Shown here: positions 32,549 through 42,517 of the stretch, one piece after another
How positions within the stretch are numbered: the first letter of the stretch is position 1
Layout: each line of letters starts with the position of its first letter
Assembly (NCBI RefSeq): GCF_017115105.1
Contig: NZ_JABXKH010000167.1
Span: 1-64,000, forward strand
From: Nostoc sp. NMS2
Lineage (GTDB): Bacteria; Cyanobacteriota; Cyanobacteriia; Cyanobacteriales; Nostocaceae
Direction of reading: 5' to 3'
DNA: 64,000 nucleotides
Translations under genes and position numbers: made by a program
The notes under the pieces: generated by a model
Database searches by the model: none
What the model saw: the letters and a program-made list of their open reading frames with translations, nothing else
Told to the model about the DNA's origin: nothing

Positions 32549-35500
32549 ATGACTGAATTGCAGGTCAATACTACCACTATCGGTAATCAATCTAACTCCA
32601 CAGTAGCGATAGATCAAAATGGGAACTTTGTCATTTCCTGGACTAGTTTTGATCAAAACGGGGTTGGTGGGATATATGCCCAACGATACAACATTGATGG
32701 GCAGCGTCAAGGGAGTGAATTTCAGGTCAATTCCATTACCACCACTGACCAAAGTATCCCTACAGTAGCGATGGATGCAACTGGGAACTTTATCATTTCC
32801 TGGACTAGTTTTGATGAGTTTGGTTCTAGCAATGGGGTATATGCCAAACGCTACAGCAGTTCTGGGGTGGTTCAAGGGAGTGAATTTAAGGTCAATACCG
32901 ACACCAACAGCATTCTATTGAACCCCGCAGTAGTGATGAATGGAAATGGAAACTTTGTCATTTCCTGGACTAAGTTTGATCTGGACGGGTCTAGCTATGA
33001 GATATATGCTCAACTCTACGACAGTAATGGAGTGGCTCAAGGGAGCGAATTTAATGTCACTAACAAGGCCAGTGCCGAGCAATATAACCCCACGGTAGCG
33101 ATGAATGCAGGAGGGGGCTTTGTCATTTCCTGGACTAGCAATCTTCAAGATGAATCTAACAATGGGATATATGCCCAACGCTACAACAGTAATGGGGTGG
33201 CTCAAGGGGGCGAATTTAAGGTCAATACCCAGACCATTAACAATCAAACTAACTCCACAATAGCGATCGCTCAAAATGGGAACTTTGTCATTGCCTGGCA
33301 AAGCGAAAATCAGGATGGGTCAGGCTATGGGATATATGCTCAACGCTACAACAGTAATGGGGCGGTTCTAGGTGGAGAATTTAAGGTCAATTTCACTACC
33401 ATCAGCGATCAAATTAACCCCAAAATATCGATGGATACAACGGGGAACTTTGTCATTTCCTGGCAAAGCAATCTTCAAGACGGCTCTGGCTATGGGATAT
33501 ATGCCCAACGCTACAACAGTGCTGGGGTGGCTCAAGGGGGCGAATTTAAGGTCAATACCCAGACCGCCAACGACCAAAGTACCCCCACAGTAGCGATGAA
33601 TGGAAGGGGGGACTTTGTTGTTTCCTGGACTAGCTATGGTCAAGATAGGCAAGTACCGCAGGGTGAGGAAATAAATCTTAATGGGGGGATATATGCCCAA
33701 GTATACAAAAGTGGGATTCCCCCAGTAATCACCTCTACTACTGTCTCTGCCTTGGCATACACCGAGAACGCCACTACAACCATCGACTCAGCGATCGCTG
33801 TCAGCGATGAAGACTCCCCCAACCTGGCTAGTGCCACCGTCAGCATTACCAGTGGTTTCGTCTCTGGTCAAGACACCCTCGCCTTCACCAACCAAAATGG
33901 GATTACGGGCAGCTACAACAGCAGCACAGGTATCTTAACTTTAACTGGCAGTTCCAGTGTTGCTAACTATCAAACTGCCCTGCGTTCTATTACTTATACC
34001 AACAGCAGTGATAACCCCAGTCTCACACCCCGTACCGTCAGCTTTATAGTTAACGATCAGAATGTTAGTAGTACCGCCCTTACACGTGATATTAATATTA
34101 CGGCGGTGAATGATGCACCTGTTGCCAGCACCACAAACTCTGCTCTGGTCTATACTGAGAACGCCACTACAGCCATCGACTCAGGTATTACCGTCAGCGA
34201 TGTAGACTCCCCTAACCTAGCTAGTGCCACTGTCAGCATTACCAATGGTTTTATTTCTGCTGAAGATACACTCGCCTTTACCAACCAAAATGGGATTACG
34301 GGCAGCTACAACGGCAGCACAGGGGTTTTAACTTTAAATGGCAGTTCCAGTGTTGCTAATTATCAAACTGCACTGCGTTCCATTACTTATACCAACAGCA
34401 GTAATAACCCCAGTCTCACACCTCGTACCGTCAGCTTTATAGTTAATGATGGGACTGCTAATAGTACAGCCATTACCCGCAATATTAATATTACGGTAGT
34501 GAATGATGCGCCCGTTGCTACTGCCACCAACTCTGCCCTAGCATACACTGAGAATGCAATTACAGTCATCGACTCAGGCATCACTGTCAGCGATTTAGAC
34601 TCTGCTAACCTTTCCAGTGCCACTGTTAGCATTAGCAGTGGTTTTGCCTCTGCTCAAGATATTCTCGCCTTCACTAACCAAAATGGGATTACGGGCAGCT
34701 ACAACAGCAGCACAGGGGTTTTAACTTTAACTGGCAGTTCCAGTGTTGCTAATTATCAAACTGCCCTGCGTTCCATTACTTATACCAACAGCAGCGATAA
34801 CCCCAGTCTCACACCTCGTACCGTCAGCTTTATAGTCAATGATGGGACTGCTAATAGTACCGCCGTTACCCGCAATATTAATATTACGGCAGTGAATGAT
34901 GCTCCCGTTGCTGTTAACGACAGCATCACCACAAACAAAAACACACCTATTATCATTAACGCTACAACTCTGTTGAGCAATGATACAGATGTGGATGTCA
35001 GTAATGTATTGAGCATTACTGGCTTTACCCAACCTAGCCAAGGAAACTTAGTTAACAATGGCAACAGTACTTACACTTATACCCCTGTCCAAAACTATTA
35101 TGGCTCCGATAGCTTCACTTACACCATAAGTGATGGGCAGGGTGGCAGCAGTACTGCCACCGTAAACTTGACTATTAATCAATTCAATCAGACTAATGGC
35201 ACTTCAGGTGCAGACACCCTGAATGGTACGGTGAACCTGGATATCATCTTAGGATTGCTGGGCAATGACACGCTCAATGGACTAGGTGATAACGACACAC
35301 TTGATGGCGGTGATGGAAATGATTTCTTAGATGGTGGTGCAGGTAACGATCGCCTCATTGGTGGTAAAGGCAATGACACTTATACTGTAGACACCATCGG
35401 CGACACTATTGTTGAATCCGCTAGTGCAGGTACAGATTTAGTCAAGTCTTCGGTGAGTTGGGTATTGGGAAATAACCTGGAAAACTTGACTTTGACTGGA

Positions 35501-36982
35501 ACCGACGCAATCAATGGTACTGGTAACAGCCTTAATAATATCTTGACTGGAAATACTGGTGCTAACATCTTGAGCGGAGAAGCTGGCAATGACACCTTAT
35601 TGGGTGGTGCAGGTAATGACACATTGTTGGGCGGTGCAGGTAATGACACCTTAGATGGAGGTTTGGGAGCGGATAGTCTCAATGGTGGAGTCGGCAATGA
35701 TATTTATACAGTAGACAACGTAGGTGATATTATCGTCGAAGGCTTAAATGCAGGCACAGATTTAGTTAAGTCTTCGGTGAGTTGGGTGTTGGGAAATAAC
35801 CTGGAGAACTTGACCCTGACTGGAACCGAAGCAATTGATGGTACTGGTAACAGCCTTAAGAACATCCTGATTGGGAATACTGGCGCTAACACGTTGAATG
35901 GAGTTGATGGGAACGATAGTCTGATAGGTGGTACAGGCAATGACACCTTGTTGGGGGGTTCTGGCGATGACACCTTGGATGGAGGTTTGGGAGCGGATAG
36001 TCTCAATGGTGGAGTTGGCAATGACATTTACACTGTAGATAACCTGAATGATTCTATTACTGAAGACTTAGATGCAGGCACAGATTTAGTCAAGTCTTCG
36101 GTAAATTGGGTGTTGGGAAATAATCTGGAAAAGCTGACTCTGACTGGGAGTGGGGCAATCAGTGGTACTGGTAACAGCATTAATAACCTGCTGACGGGAA
36201 ATACTGGCGCTAACACCTTGTTGGGGGATTCTGGCAATGACACCTTGTTGGGGGATTCTGGCAATGACACCTTGTTGGGCGGTACAGGTGATGACACCTT
36301 AGATGGAGGTGCAGGAGTTGACAGTCTTGATGGTGGAGTTGGCAATGACATTTACACTGTAGACAACGTGAACGACTCTATTATTGAAGGCTTAAATGGA
36401 GGTACAGATTTAGTCAATTCTTCGATAACTTGGGTGTTGGGAAATAACCTGGAGAAGTTGACCTTGACTGGAAGCAAGCTAATCAATGGTACTGGTAACA
36501 GCCTCAATAACATCCTGACGGGAAATAATGCTGCTAACATCTTGAGTGGAGGAGATGGTAATGATAGCCTCTTTGGAAACTCAGGCAATGACACCATGCT
36601 CGGTGGTCTAGGTGATGATTTACTAGTTGGTGGAGTTGGTCAAGATGTGCTGACTGGTGGAATTGGACAAGACAGCTTCAACCTAGCTGGTAGCCGTACT
36701 GGGGGCTATGATACGATCGCTGATTTTACTCTTGGAGATGATATTATTTTGGTTTCCAAGGCTGAATTCGCACTGGTTCAATCTCAGAATACTACGCTCG
36801 ATTCGGGCTTGTTTCGACTTGATACCAGTTCGATCGCAGGAAGCGATCGCTTTATTTACGATCAAACTACGGGGAAACTATTCTTTGACGCAGATGGGAT
36901 TGGTAAAGCTACACAAGTTCAAATCGCCCAGTTCTCGAATCAAGCAATGCTTAGTAGTGCAAATATTACTGTTATTGCCTAA
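32549..36982 (+). CDS. Giant RTX-type secreted protein with cadherin-like repeats
   Basis: A 1477-residue protein. Residues 1-390 are seven repeats of about 55 residues (NGNFVISWTS...GIYAQRYNSNGVAQGGEFKV), probably a beta-propeller-like or stacked beta structure. Three cadherin-like domains of about 123 residues follow (TENATTTIDSAIAVSDEDSP...) with a fourth related domain (SNDTDVDVSNVLSI). Residues about 890-1380 are calcium-binding RTX nonapeptides (GGAGNDTLLGG) in four blocks of about 108 residues. The end (DTIADFTLGDDIILVSKAEF) resembles the uncleaved type I secretion signal. There is no N-terminal signal peptide. No type I exporter is adjacent. Likely a surface or extracellular adhesin-like protein. 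Confidence 0.85.
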   Translation: MTELQVNTTTIGNQSNSTVAIDQNGNFVISWTSFDQNGVGGIYAQRYNIDGQRQGSEFQVNSITTTDQSIPTVAMDATGNFIISWTSFDEFGSSNGVYAKRYSSSGVVQGSEFKVNTDTNSILLNPAVVMNGNGNFVISWTKFDLDGSSYEIYAQLYDSNGVAQGSEFNVTNKASAEQYNPTVAMNAGGGFVISWTSNLQDESNNGIYAQRYNSNGVAQGGEFKVNTQTINNQTNSTIAIAQNGNFVIAWQSENQDGSGYGIYAQRYNSNGAVLGGEFKVNFTTISDQINPKISMDTTGNFVISWQSNLQDGSGYGIYAQRYNSAGVAQGGEFKVNTQTANDQSTPTVAMNGRGDFVVSWTSYGQDRQVPQGEEINLNGGIYAQVYKSGIPPVITSTTVSALAYTENATTTIDSAIAVSDEDSPNLASATVSITSGFVSGQDTLAFTNQNGITGSYNSSTGILTLTGSSSVANYQTALRSITYTNSSDNPSLTPRTVSFIVNDQNVSSTALTRDINITAVNDAPVASTTNSALVYTENATTAIDSGITVSDVDSPNLASATVSITNGFISAEDTLAFTNQNGITGSYNGSTGVLTLNGSSSVANYQTALRSITYTNSSNNPSLTPRTVSFIVNDGTANSTAITRNINITVVNDAPVATATNSALAYTENAITVIDSGITVSDLDSANLSSATVSISSGFASAQDILAFTNQNGITGSYNSSTGVLTLTGSSSVANYQTALRSITYTNSSDNPSLTPRTVSFIVNDGTANSTAVTRNINITAVNDAPVAVNDSITTNKNTPIIINATTLLSNDTDVDVSNVLSITGFTQPSQGNLVNNGNSTYTYTPVQNYYGSDSFTYTISDGQGGSSTATVNLTINQFNQTNGTSGADTLNGTVNLDIILGLLGNDTLNGLGDNDTLDGGDGNDFLDGGAGNDRLIGGKGNDTYTVDTIGDTIVESASAGTDLVKSSVSWVLGNNLENLTLTGTDAINGTGNSLNNILTGNTGANILSGEAGNDTLLGGAGNDTLLGGAGNDTLDGGLGADSLNGGVGNDIYTVDNVGDIIVEGLNAGTDLVKSSVSWVLGNNLENLTLTGTEAIDGTGNSLKNILIGNTGANTLNGVDGNDSLIGGTGNDTLLGGSGDDTLDGGLGADSLNGGVGNDIYTVDNLNDSITEDLDAGTDLVKSSVNWVLGNNLEKLTLTGSGAISGTGNSINNLLTGNTGANTLLGDSGNDTLLGDSGNDTLLGGTGDDTLDGGAGVDSLDGGVGNDIYTVDNVNDSIIEGLNGGTDLVNSSITWVLGNNLEKLTLTGSKLINGTGNSLNNILTGNNAANILSGGDGNDSLFGNSGNDTMLGGLGDDLLVGGVGQDVLTGGIGQDSFNLAGSRTGGYDTIADFTLGDDIILVSKAEFALVQSQNTTLDSGLFRLDTSSIAGSDRFIYDQTTGKLFFDADGIGKATQVQIAQFSNQAMLSSANITVIA

Positions 36983-37011
36983 CGAAAGCTAATTATAGCC
37001 AGCATTGAGAA

Positions 37012-37048
37012 ATTACCCAGTAAGAGACATCAACTCTTGCTGGGTAAT
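37012..37048. terminator. Hairpin terminator after the RTX gene
   Basis: attacccagtaagag pairs with ctcttgctgggtaat (15 bp with one G-T pair) around a 7-base loop. It is 30 bases after the RTX stop codon. Confidence 0.75.
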
Positions 37049-37090
37049 CTGTTATAAATACACATTTGGGTGCAACAAAACTGTAAACTT

Positions 37091-37555
37091 TTAACTTTCC
37101 TCTTGGGAATAACCGTTTTTCTCGCGTTTGAGGCTTTCTTCTAAAGCTTGAATTTGTTCACGACGAGCTTCCAATTCTAAAGAACGCCGCGCTAAGTCTT
37201 GGTTTTGCAACGTCAAGGATTGTCGCCAATGTTCTGCTCGCTCGGCTTCGTGCTGCAAAAATTCTGGGGTAATGCCGATGGTGAGGTAGTTTTGTACCAG
37301 ATGGAGTACCCAGTTGGTAGCGTCTTCTATTCTTTCAATGTCGCCTGTTTGGGAAAGTTCTACTAAAACAAGCAAGTTCTCACTCATGATCTTTCCCTTT
37401 CCTAGCAGAATGAAAGCCTCTTCTGGAATTATCGCCCACAAGTTATCAGCTTCTTGACGTGCCAACAAGCGTAACTGGTGCTGGTCTAAAAAATCGTTTT
37501 TACGCACCTGGGCTAGATATAGCATGAGGGTTGCTTCGCTCCAATTCAAAATCAC
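37091..37555 (-). CDS. Hypothetical helical protein with C-terminal coiled coil
   Basis: A 154-residue protein (GTG start). The N-terminal half is globular and helical (LLARQEADNLWAIIPEEAFI), the C-terminal half a charged coiled coil (ELEARREQIQALEESLKREK). I recognise no family beyond a cyanobacterial hypothetical. It lies downstream of valS in the same direction, but 176 bases after its stop codon, so co-transcription is uncertain. Confidence 0.6.
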   Translation of the reverse strand: MILNWSEATLMLYLAQVRKNDFLDQHQLRLLARQEADNLWAIIPEEAFILLGKGKIMSENLLVLVELSQTGDIERIEDATNWVLHLVQNYLTIGITPEFLQHEAERAEHWRQSLTLQNQDLARRSLELEARREQIQALEESLKREKNGYSQEES

Positions 37556-37731
37556 CTAAGTTGAGATCGCCGAAAGCCAATGCTCCGACTTCTCTCAAAA
37601 TTCAAAAAAAAATTAATAAAGTAATAAGTGCCAGAATTGATATTTATATCTTGTTAATTGGTAATGGGTAATCGAGAATTATTGACACTCTCATTACCCA
37701 TTACAGTTATCCTAAGTCATGGAGGCGATAC

Positions 37732-40713
37732 CTAAGACAACGCCTTTAGGCGATCGCGCAAAATTTCCACTTGTTTTTGTGCTTCTGCTAAGGCATCCCG
37801 CGCTCCCTGTACCACGTCGGCTCTGGCTCTATCCACAAAACTAGGGTTGTTTAATCTGGTACTGAGGGATTGAACTTCGGCTTCAGCTTTACTTAGGCTT
37901 TTCTCTAGTTTGGCACGGACAGCTTCAATATCCACTACACCATTAAGAGGAATTAGCACTTGTATTGTACCAATTACACCAGCTATCGCATTTTCTGGTT
38001 TTTGTAGTTGTTCTAATTCTGTCTGCGGGAAAAAGCGTCCCCATAACCTAAGTCTCGCTTGAGCAGTCAGTAAATTTTGGCTAACAAACCAAGCTGTGTA
38101 ACCAAAACCCACCATTTCAAAGAAAGTTCCGATGATGGGAATGTCATCAATGGCATTTCCCGCAGCTAAACCCAATCTACCAAAGACAATGCCGACGATA
38201 ATTAAGCCAATTGTCTTCAAACCCCTCTGAGGTTTTTTCGCAACAGTTTGGCTTCTTTCCTTGTCAGTAATGGTTAAAATCTCAACTTTTGCCAAATCTT
38301 TAATATAAGACTGTCCAGCAGTGAGAATTTCTCGCTCCTTCTCACTTTCAGTTTGCAAATTCGCTGTTACTTTTACCCCTGGCTTAATATCCGCTTCTGC
38401 GCGTAAATTCCGAATTGTGCGGATAGTAGCAATCAGTAATTCAAACTGTTCTTCCAAAGCTGAATCAATTAAATTTGCATCCACCTGGGGATACATTTGC
38501 AATGGTAAAGTTTGCAGAGAATCTATTGGTTGTTGGGTGAGAGTTTGCCAAATTTCTTCAGTAATATGAGGCATAAAGGGATGAAGCAGTTTCATAATCC
38601 CTTCCAATATGTAGCCGAGGGTTTGCTGTGCTACCCGCCGCGATACTGGATCGGCATCTGCTTGCAATCTGGATTTCACCAGTTCAATATACTGATCGCA
38701 GAAATCACCCCAAATAAACTCATAGAGTCCTTTTGCTGCTTCCCCTAAACCGTAATTATCGATGTAATTGCTGGTTTGTTTGATAACTTGATGATAGCGC
38801 GAGATAATCCAGCGATCGCTCAATTCGGTTGCTACTGGATTCCCCAGTTGTTGCGGTGTTTGTCCATCCAAATTCATCATCACAAACCGGGCAGCATTCC
38901 ACAACTTATTTGCAAAGTTGCGCGATGCCTCCACCGATGCCGATTCATCCTTTTTGCGATCGTATTCCAGGCGGATATCTTGACCCGCGCCAGCCACTTC
39001 CCGAATTAGGGTATACCGCAGGGCATCAGTACCATATTTGTCAATTAGTAACAATGGGTCAATGCCATTACCTTTGGTCTTTGACATCTTCTGACCTTTT
39101 TCATCCAGCACCAAGCCGTGGATGTAAACTGTTTGGAAAGGCATTTGTCCAGTAAAATGCCCAGCCATCATGGTCATTCTGGCTACCCAGAAAAAGATGA
39201 TGTCAAAGCCTGTTACCAAAGTGGTAGTTGGGTAGTAAGTTGCTAAATCTTGAGTTTGTTCCGGCCAGCCCAAAGTCGAAAATGGCCAGAGTCCAGAAGA
39301 AAACCAAGTATCTAGTACATCTGGGTCTTGTTCTAACTTGACATTTTCGCCAAATTGTGATTTAGCTTTCTCCCAAGCTTCAGTTTCCGATTTCGCCACC
39401 ACAAAGGGGGTGTTATCGGTAATTTGGCCATCGGTTTCACTGATAGCGTACCAAGCCGGAATTTGATGTCCCCACCATAATTGGCGAGAGATACACCAAT
39501 CTTTGAGTTTTACTAGCCAATCACGATAGACCTTAGTCCAGCGTTGGGGGACAAACTCTGGGGAAGTTTGCTGGTCGAGGAATGCGAGAGTGTTGTCAGC
39601 TAGGGGGCGAATTTTGACGAACCATTGAGTTGAGAGGAGGGGTTCAATAGGTACTTTACCGCGATCGCTGTAGGGAACGGTATGTTTATAATCTTCTATC
39701 TTCACCAAAAAGCCATCTGCTTCTAGGCGAGAAACCACATTTTTTCTAGCAACAAAGCGGTCTTGTCCTTGAAACTCAAGAGCATTGGCGTTGAGAGTGC
39801 CGTCTTTGTTCATAATGTTGATTAACGGCAGATTGTGACGCTTACCCATGTCAAAATCATTCGGGTCATGGGCAGGAGTCACTTTCACGCAGCCTGTGCC
39901 GAAAGTGGGGTCAACAAATTCATCGCCAATGATGGGAATCTCTCGTTGTAGAATGGGTAGAGTTAAAGTTTTGCCGATGAGATGTTTGTAGCGATCGTCA
40001 TTGGGATTAACCGCTACAGCCGTATCACCCAGCATCGTTTCTGGTCGAGTTGTCGCCACCTCTACAAAACCGGAACCATCGGTGAGGGGATAGCGGAAGT
40101 GCCAGAGATTTCCATTAACCTCTTGATTTTCTACTTCCACATCAGACACAGCCGACTGAGAAGCTGGACACCAGTTAACTAAATATTCACCACGATAAAT
40201 TAAGCCTTCTTCGTAGAGGCGAGTAAATGCCTCGACAACAGCTTTAGATAAACCCTCATCTAGGGTAAACCTTTCCCGTGACCAGTCCACCGAGACACCC
40301 AAGCGTCGTAGCTGATTCAGAATCGTTCCCTCAGACTCCGCCTTCCATTGCCAAGCGCGTTCTAAGAATTTTTCGCGTCCCAATTCGTAGCGAGTCTTAC
40401 CCTCTGTTTTGAGTTGCTTTTCCAGCATACTATGCACAGCAATGCTGGCGTGGTCAGTTCCAGGTAGCCATAGGGTATTGCGTCCCTGCATCCGGTGGTA
40501 GCGCACGAGGGTATCAATCAACGCACTTTCAAAGGCGTGACCCATGTGTAAGCTGCCGGTGACATTGGGGGGGGGAATGACGATGCAGTAGGGTTCGCCG
40601 CCTTTGTTGGGGTCAGCTTTGTAAACTTGGTTGTCTTCCCAGAATTTTTGCCACTTGGCTTCGGTGGAAAAGGGGTCGTAGAGGCTGGGGAGATTGGGAA
40701 TGGTTGCGGTCAT
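37732..40713 (-). CDS. valS: Valyl-tRNA synthetase with CAAD membrane domain
   Basis: A 993-residue class I synthetase charging tRNA-Val. The HIGH motif appears as HMGH ([14 protein letters not shown]), the KMSKS motif as KMSKT, and the editing domain [15 protein letters not shown] is intact. Residues about 826-905 ([20 protein letters not shown] ... [13 protein letters not shown]) are an inserted hydrophobic CAAD domain with two membrane helices, placed before the C-terminal tRNA-binding coiled coil. CAAD is known to attach some cyanobacterial aminoacyl-tRNA synthetases to thylakoid membranes. A single gene. Confidence 0.95.
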   Translation of the reverse strand: MTATIPNLPSLYDPFSTEAKWQKFWEDNQVYKADPNKGGEPYCIVIPPPNVTGSLHMGHAFESALIDTLVRYHRMQGRNTLWLPGTDHASIAVHSMLEKQLKTEGKTRYELGREKFLERAWQWKAESEGTILNQLRRLGVSVDWSRERFTLDEGLSKAVVEAFTRLYEEGLIYRGEYLVNWCPASQSAVSDVEVENQEVNGNLWHFRYPLTDGSGFVEVATTRPETMLGDTAVAVNPNDDRYKHLIGKTLTLPILQREIPIIGDEFVDPTFGTGCVKVTPAHDPNDFDMGKRHNLPLINIMNKDGTLNANALEFQGQDRFVARKNVVSRLEADGFLVKIEDYKHTVPYSDRGKVPIEPLLSTQWFVKIRPLADNTLAFLDQQTSPEFVPQRWTKVYRDWLVKLKDWCISRQLWWGHQIPAWYAISETDGQITDNTPFVVAKSETEAWEKAKSQFGENVKLEQDPDVLDTWFSSGLWPFSTLGWPEQTQDLATYYPTTTLVTGFDIIFFWVARMTMMAGHFTGQMPFQTVYIHGLVLDEKGQKMSKTKGNGIDPLLLIDKYGTDALRYTLIREVAGAGQDIRLEYDRKKDESASVEASRNFANKLWNAARFVMMNLDGQTPQQLGNPVATELSDRWIISRYHQVIKQTSNYIDNYGLGEAAKGLYEFIWGDFCDQYIELVKSRLQADADPVSRRVAQQTLGYILEGIMKLLHPFMPHITEEIWQTLTQQPIDSLQTLPLQMYPQVDANLIDSALEEQFELLIATIRTIRNLRAEADIKPGVKVTANLQTESEKEREILTAGQSYIKDLAKVEILTITDKERSQTVAKKPQRGLKTIGLIIVGIVFGRLGLAAGNAIDDIPIIGTFFEMVGFGYTAWFVSQNLLTAQARLRLWGRFFPQTELEQLQKPENAIAGVIGTIQVLIPLNGVVDIEAVRAKLEKSLSKAEAEVQSLSTRLNNPSFVDRARADVVQGARDALAEAQKQVEILRDRLKALS

Positions 40714-40770
40714 GCGGGAAAACTAAGGAAGGACTCTAATAAATTTTGCCACAGGGTTGGAGAGGGATTG

Positions 40771-41193
40771 ATGGAAACGAACCGCCAAGACGCCAAGGAC
40801 GCCAAGAGAAGGGAGCCAAGTGAGGAGGTGGATAGACTAGCTTATGCTGTGATTGGGGCGGCGATTGAGGTGCATAAGGTGTTGGGGCCAGGGTTTTTGG
40901 AGGAGGTGTATAAGGAGGCGCTAATTATAGAATTTTTCAGGTGCGGGATAGCTCATCTGGTTGAGAAGTCGGTAACAGTAAATTACAAAGGACATGAAGT
41001 AGGCAAGGGGAGATTAGACTTTCTAGTAGCCAATTGTCTAATTGTGGAATTGAAAGCTGTCCAAAATTTAGCCCCAATCCACGAAGCTCAAGTCCTCTCA
41101 TACCTTAAAATGACTAATTACCCCTTAGCCCTTCTCATCAACTTTAACGTCCCCCTTCTCAAAGACGGCATCAAACGCATCATCCTCTCTTAA
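40771..41193 (+). CDS. GxxExxY protein (PD-(D/E)xK nuclease-like)
   Basis: A 140-residue protein from the ATG at 40771 (GAGAGGGA upstream). The family motif GPGFLEEVYKEAL is intact, followed by a nuclease-like core RLDFLVANCLIVELKAV (Asp, Glu-x-Lys), so an active PD-(D/E)xK fold is likely. The first residues (METNRQDAKDAKRR) are encoded by the left inverted repeat. The stop lies one base before the right inverted repeat, so the gene fills the whole element at 40776-41230. Family function unknown. Confidence 0.8.
   Translation: METNRQDAKDAKRREPSEEVDRLAYAVIGAAIEVHKVLGPGFLEEVYKEALIIEFFRCGIAHLVEKSVTVNYKGHEVGKGRLDFLVANCLIVELKAVQNLAPIHEAQVLSYLKMTNYPLALLINFNVPLLKDGIKRIILS
40776..40811. repeat. Left inverted repeat of the GxxExxY cassette
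   Basis: 36 bases (aacgaaccgccaagacgcca...) matching 41195-41230 in reverse complement at 34 of 36 positions. It belongs to a repeat family with further copies at 16738, 25605 and 52138. Confidence 0.9.
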
Positions 41194-41194
41194 T

Positions 41195-41230
41195 CTTCTC
41201 TTGGCGCACTTGGCGTCTTGGCGGTTCGTT
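41195..41230. repeat. Right inverted repeat of the GxxExxY cassette
   Basis: Reverse complement of the left repeat with two mismatches. It ends 10 bases before the AmpG-like ATG, so it also lies in that gene's leader and could pair with the left arm to form a long stem or act as a terminator. Confidence 0.9.
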
Positions 41231-41240
41231 CCCCAAATCC

Positions 41241-42506
41241 ATGAAACACCAAACAACCTCCCCTTGGACATTCATTCCCACCCTATATTTCACCTCCGGC
41301 ATCCCTTACGTCATCATCAACACAGTTTCCGTAATCTTTTACAAAAAACTGGGAATAGATAACACCCAAATCGCTTTGTGGACAAGTTTTCTCTATCTAC
41401 CTTGGGTCATCAAAATGTTTTGGGGCCCAATTGTCGATATTTATTCTACCAAACGTCAATGGATACTTTATACCCAATTTGCCATGTTCTGCTGCTTGGG
41501 TTTAATAGCCTTCTCCTTACAACTGCCAAATTTCTTTTTCATCTCCCTCGCAACATTAACAATAGGAGCATTTATTTCTGCAACTTATGACATTGCCACA
41601 GATGGCTTCTATCTCCTCGCTTTATCTCCAGAACAACAAGCCTTCTTTGTTGGCATTCGTTCACTTTGTTATAGACTTGCTGTAATCTTCGGTTCTGGAA
41701 TATTAGTAGTCTTAGCAGGTCAGCTTGAAGTATCTCTCAATAATATTCCTTTAAGCTGGACTATTGCTGTTGGATTCTCAGCTTTGATTTTAGCAATCCT
41801 GTTCATTTCCCATCGCCTAATTTTACCTTTACCCGAATCAGATAATCAACGACAAATACAAGCTAGAGAAAATATCCCATTTTGGTCAATCATTAGCTCA
41901 TATTTTGCTCAGGATAAAATTATCAGTATTTTAGCCTTTATCTTGCTCTACAGACTTGGTGAAGCAATGCTTGTCAAAATAGCTTCTTTATTTTTATTGG
42001 ACAAACCAGAAGTAGGAGGCTTAGGGCTGTCAACGTCAGATGTCGGGTTAGTCTACGGGACTTTTGGGGTAATATCCCTGATTTTTGGAGGAATTTTAGG
42101 AGGCTTGCTAATTTCAAAATATGGATTAAAAAAATGTCTATTCCCTATGGCTTTGGCGTTAAATTTGCCTGATATATTTTATGTATATATGGCTTACACT
42201 AAGCCTTCGTTAACATTAATATATCCTTTGGTTTCCTTGGAGCAATTTGGCTATGGTTTTGGATTTACAGCTTTTAGTGTTTATTTAATGTATATTTGCC
42301 AAGGTGAATATAAAACTTCTCATTTTGCTATCTCTACTGGCATTATGGCTTTAGGTATGATGATACCAGGTTTAATTAGTGGTTATCTACAAAAAGCACT
42401 TGGTTATCCATTATTTTTTATCTTGGTTTGTTTGCTGACTATTCCTGGAATGATTGCTATCTTTTTTATACCTTTAAAAGAAGAACCGAAGCGCCAAAAT
42501 AATTAA
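41241..42506 (+). CDS. AmpG-like MFS permease
   Basis: A 421-residue membrane protein with about 12 helices. The start (FIPTLYFTSGIPYVIINTVS) and the segment LYLPWVIKMFWGPIVDIYST resemble AmpG permeases, which import anhydromuropeptides for cell-wall recycling; sugar-specific relatives exist. It is followed after 11 bases by an amino-sugar kinase gene, which supports uptake and phosphorylation of a cell-wall or chitin-derived sugar. Confidence 0.8.
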   Translation: MKHQTTSPWTFIPTLYFTSGIPYVIINTVSVIFYKKLGIDNTQIALWTSFLYLPWVIKMFWGPIVDIYSTKRQWILYTQFAMFCCLGLIAFSLQLPNFFFISLATLTIGAFISATYDIATDGFYLLALSPEQQAFFVGIRSLCYRLAVIFGSGILVVLAGQLEVSLNNIPLSWTIAVGFSALILAILFISHRLILPLPESDNQRQIQARENIPFWSIISSYFAQDKIISILAFILLYRLGEAMLVKIASLFLLDKPEVGGLGLSTSDVGLVYGTFGVISLIFGGILGGLLISKYGLKKCLFPMALALNLPDIFYVYMAYTKPSLTLIYPLVSLEQFGYGFGFTAFSVYLMYICQGEYKTSHFAISTGIMALGMMIPGLISGYLQKALGYPLFFILVCLLTIPGMIAIFFIPLKEEPKRQNN

Positions 42507-42517
42507 GATTTTTACCT

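Noticed and set aside
32525-36865. Many minus-strand frames of 60-130 codons inside the RTX gene
   Set aside because: They recur at the period of the RTX and N-terminal repeats and are antisense shadows.
40776-41230. Simple insertion sequence
   Set aside because: The enclosed gene is GxxExxY, not a transposase, and no target duplication is evident; described as a repeat-boxed cassette instead.
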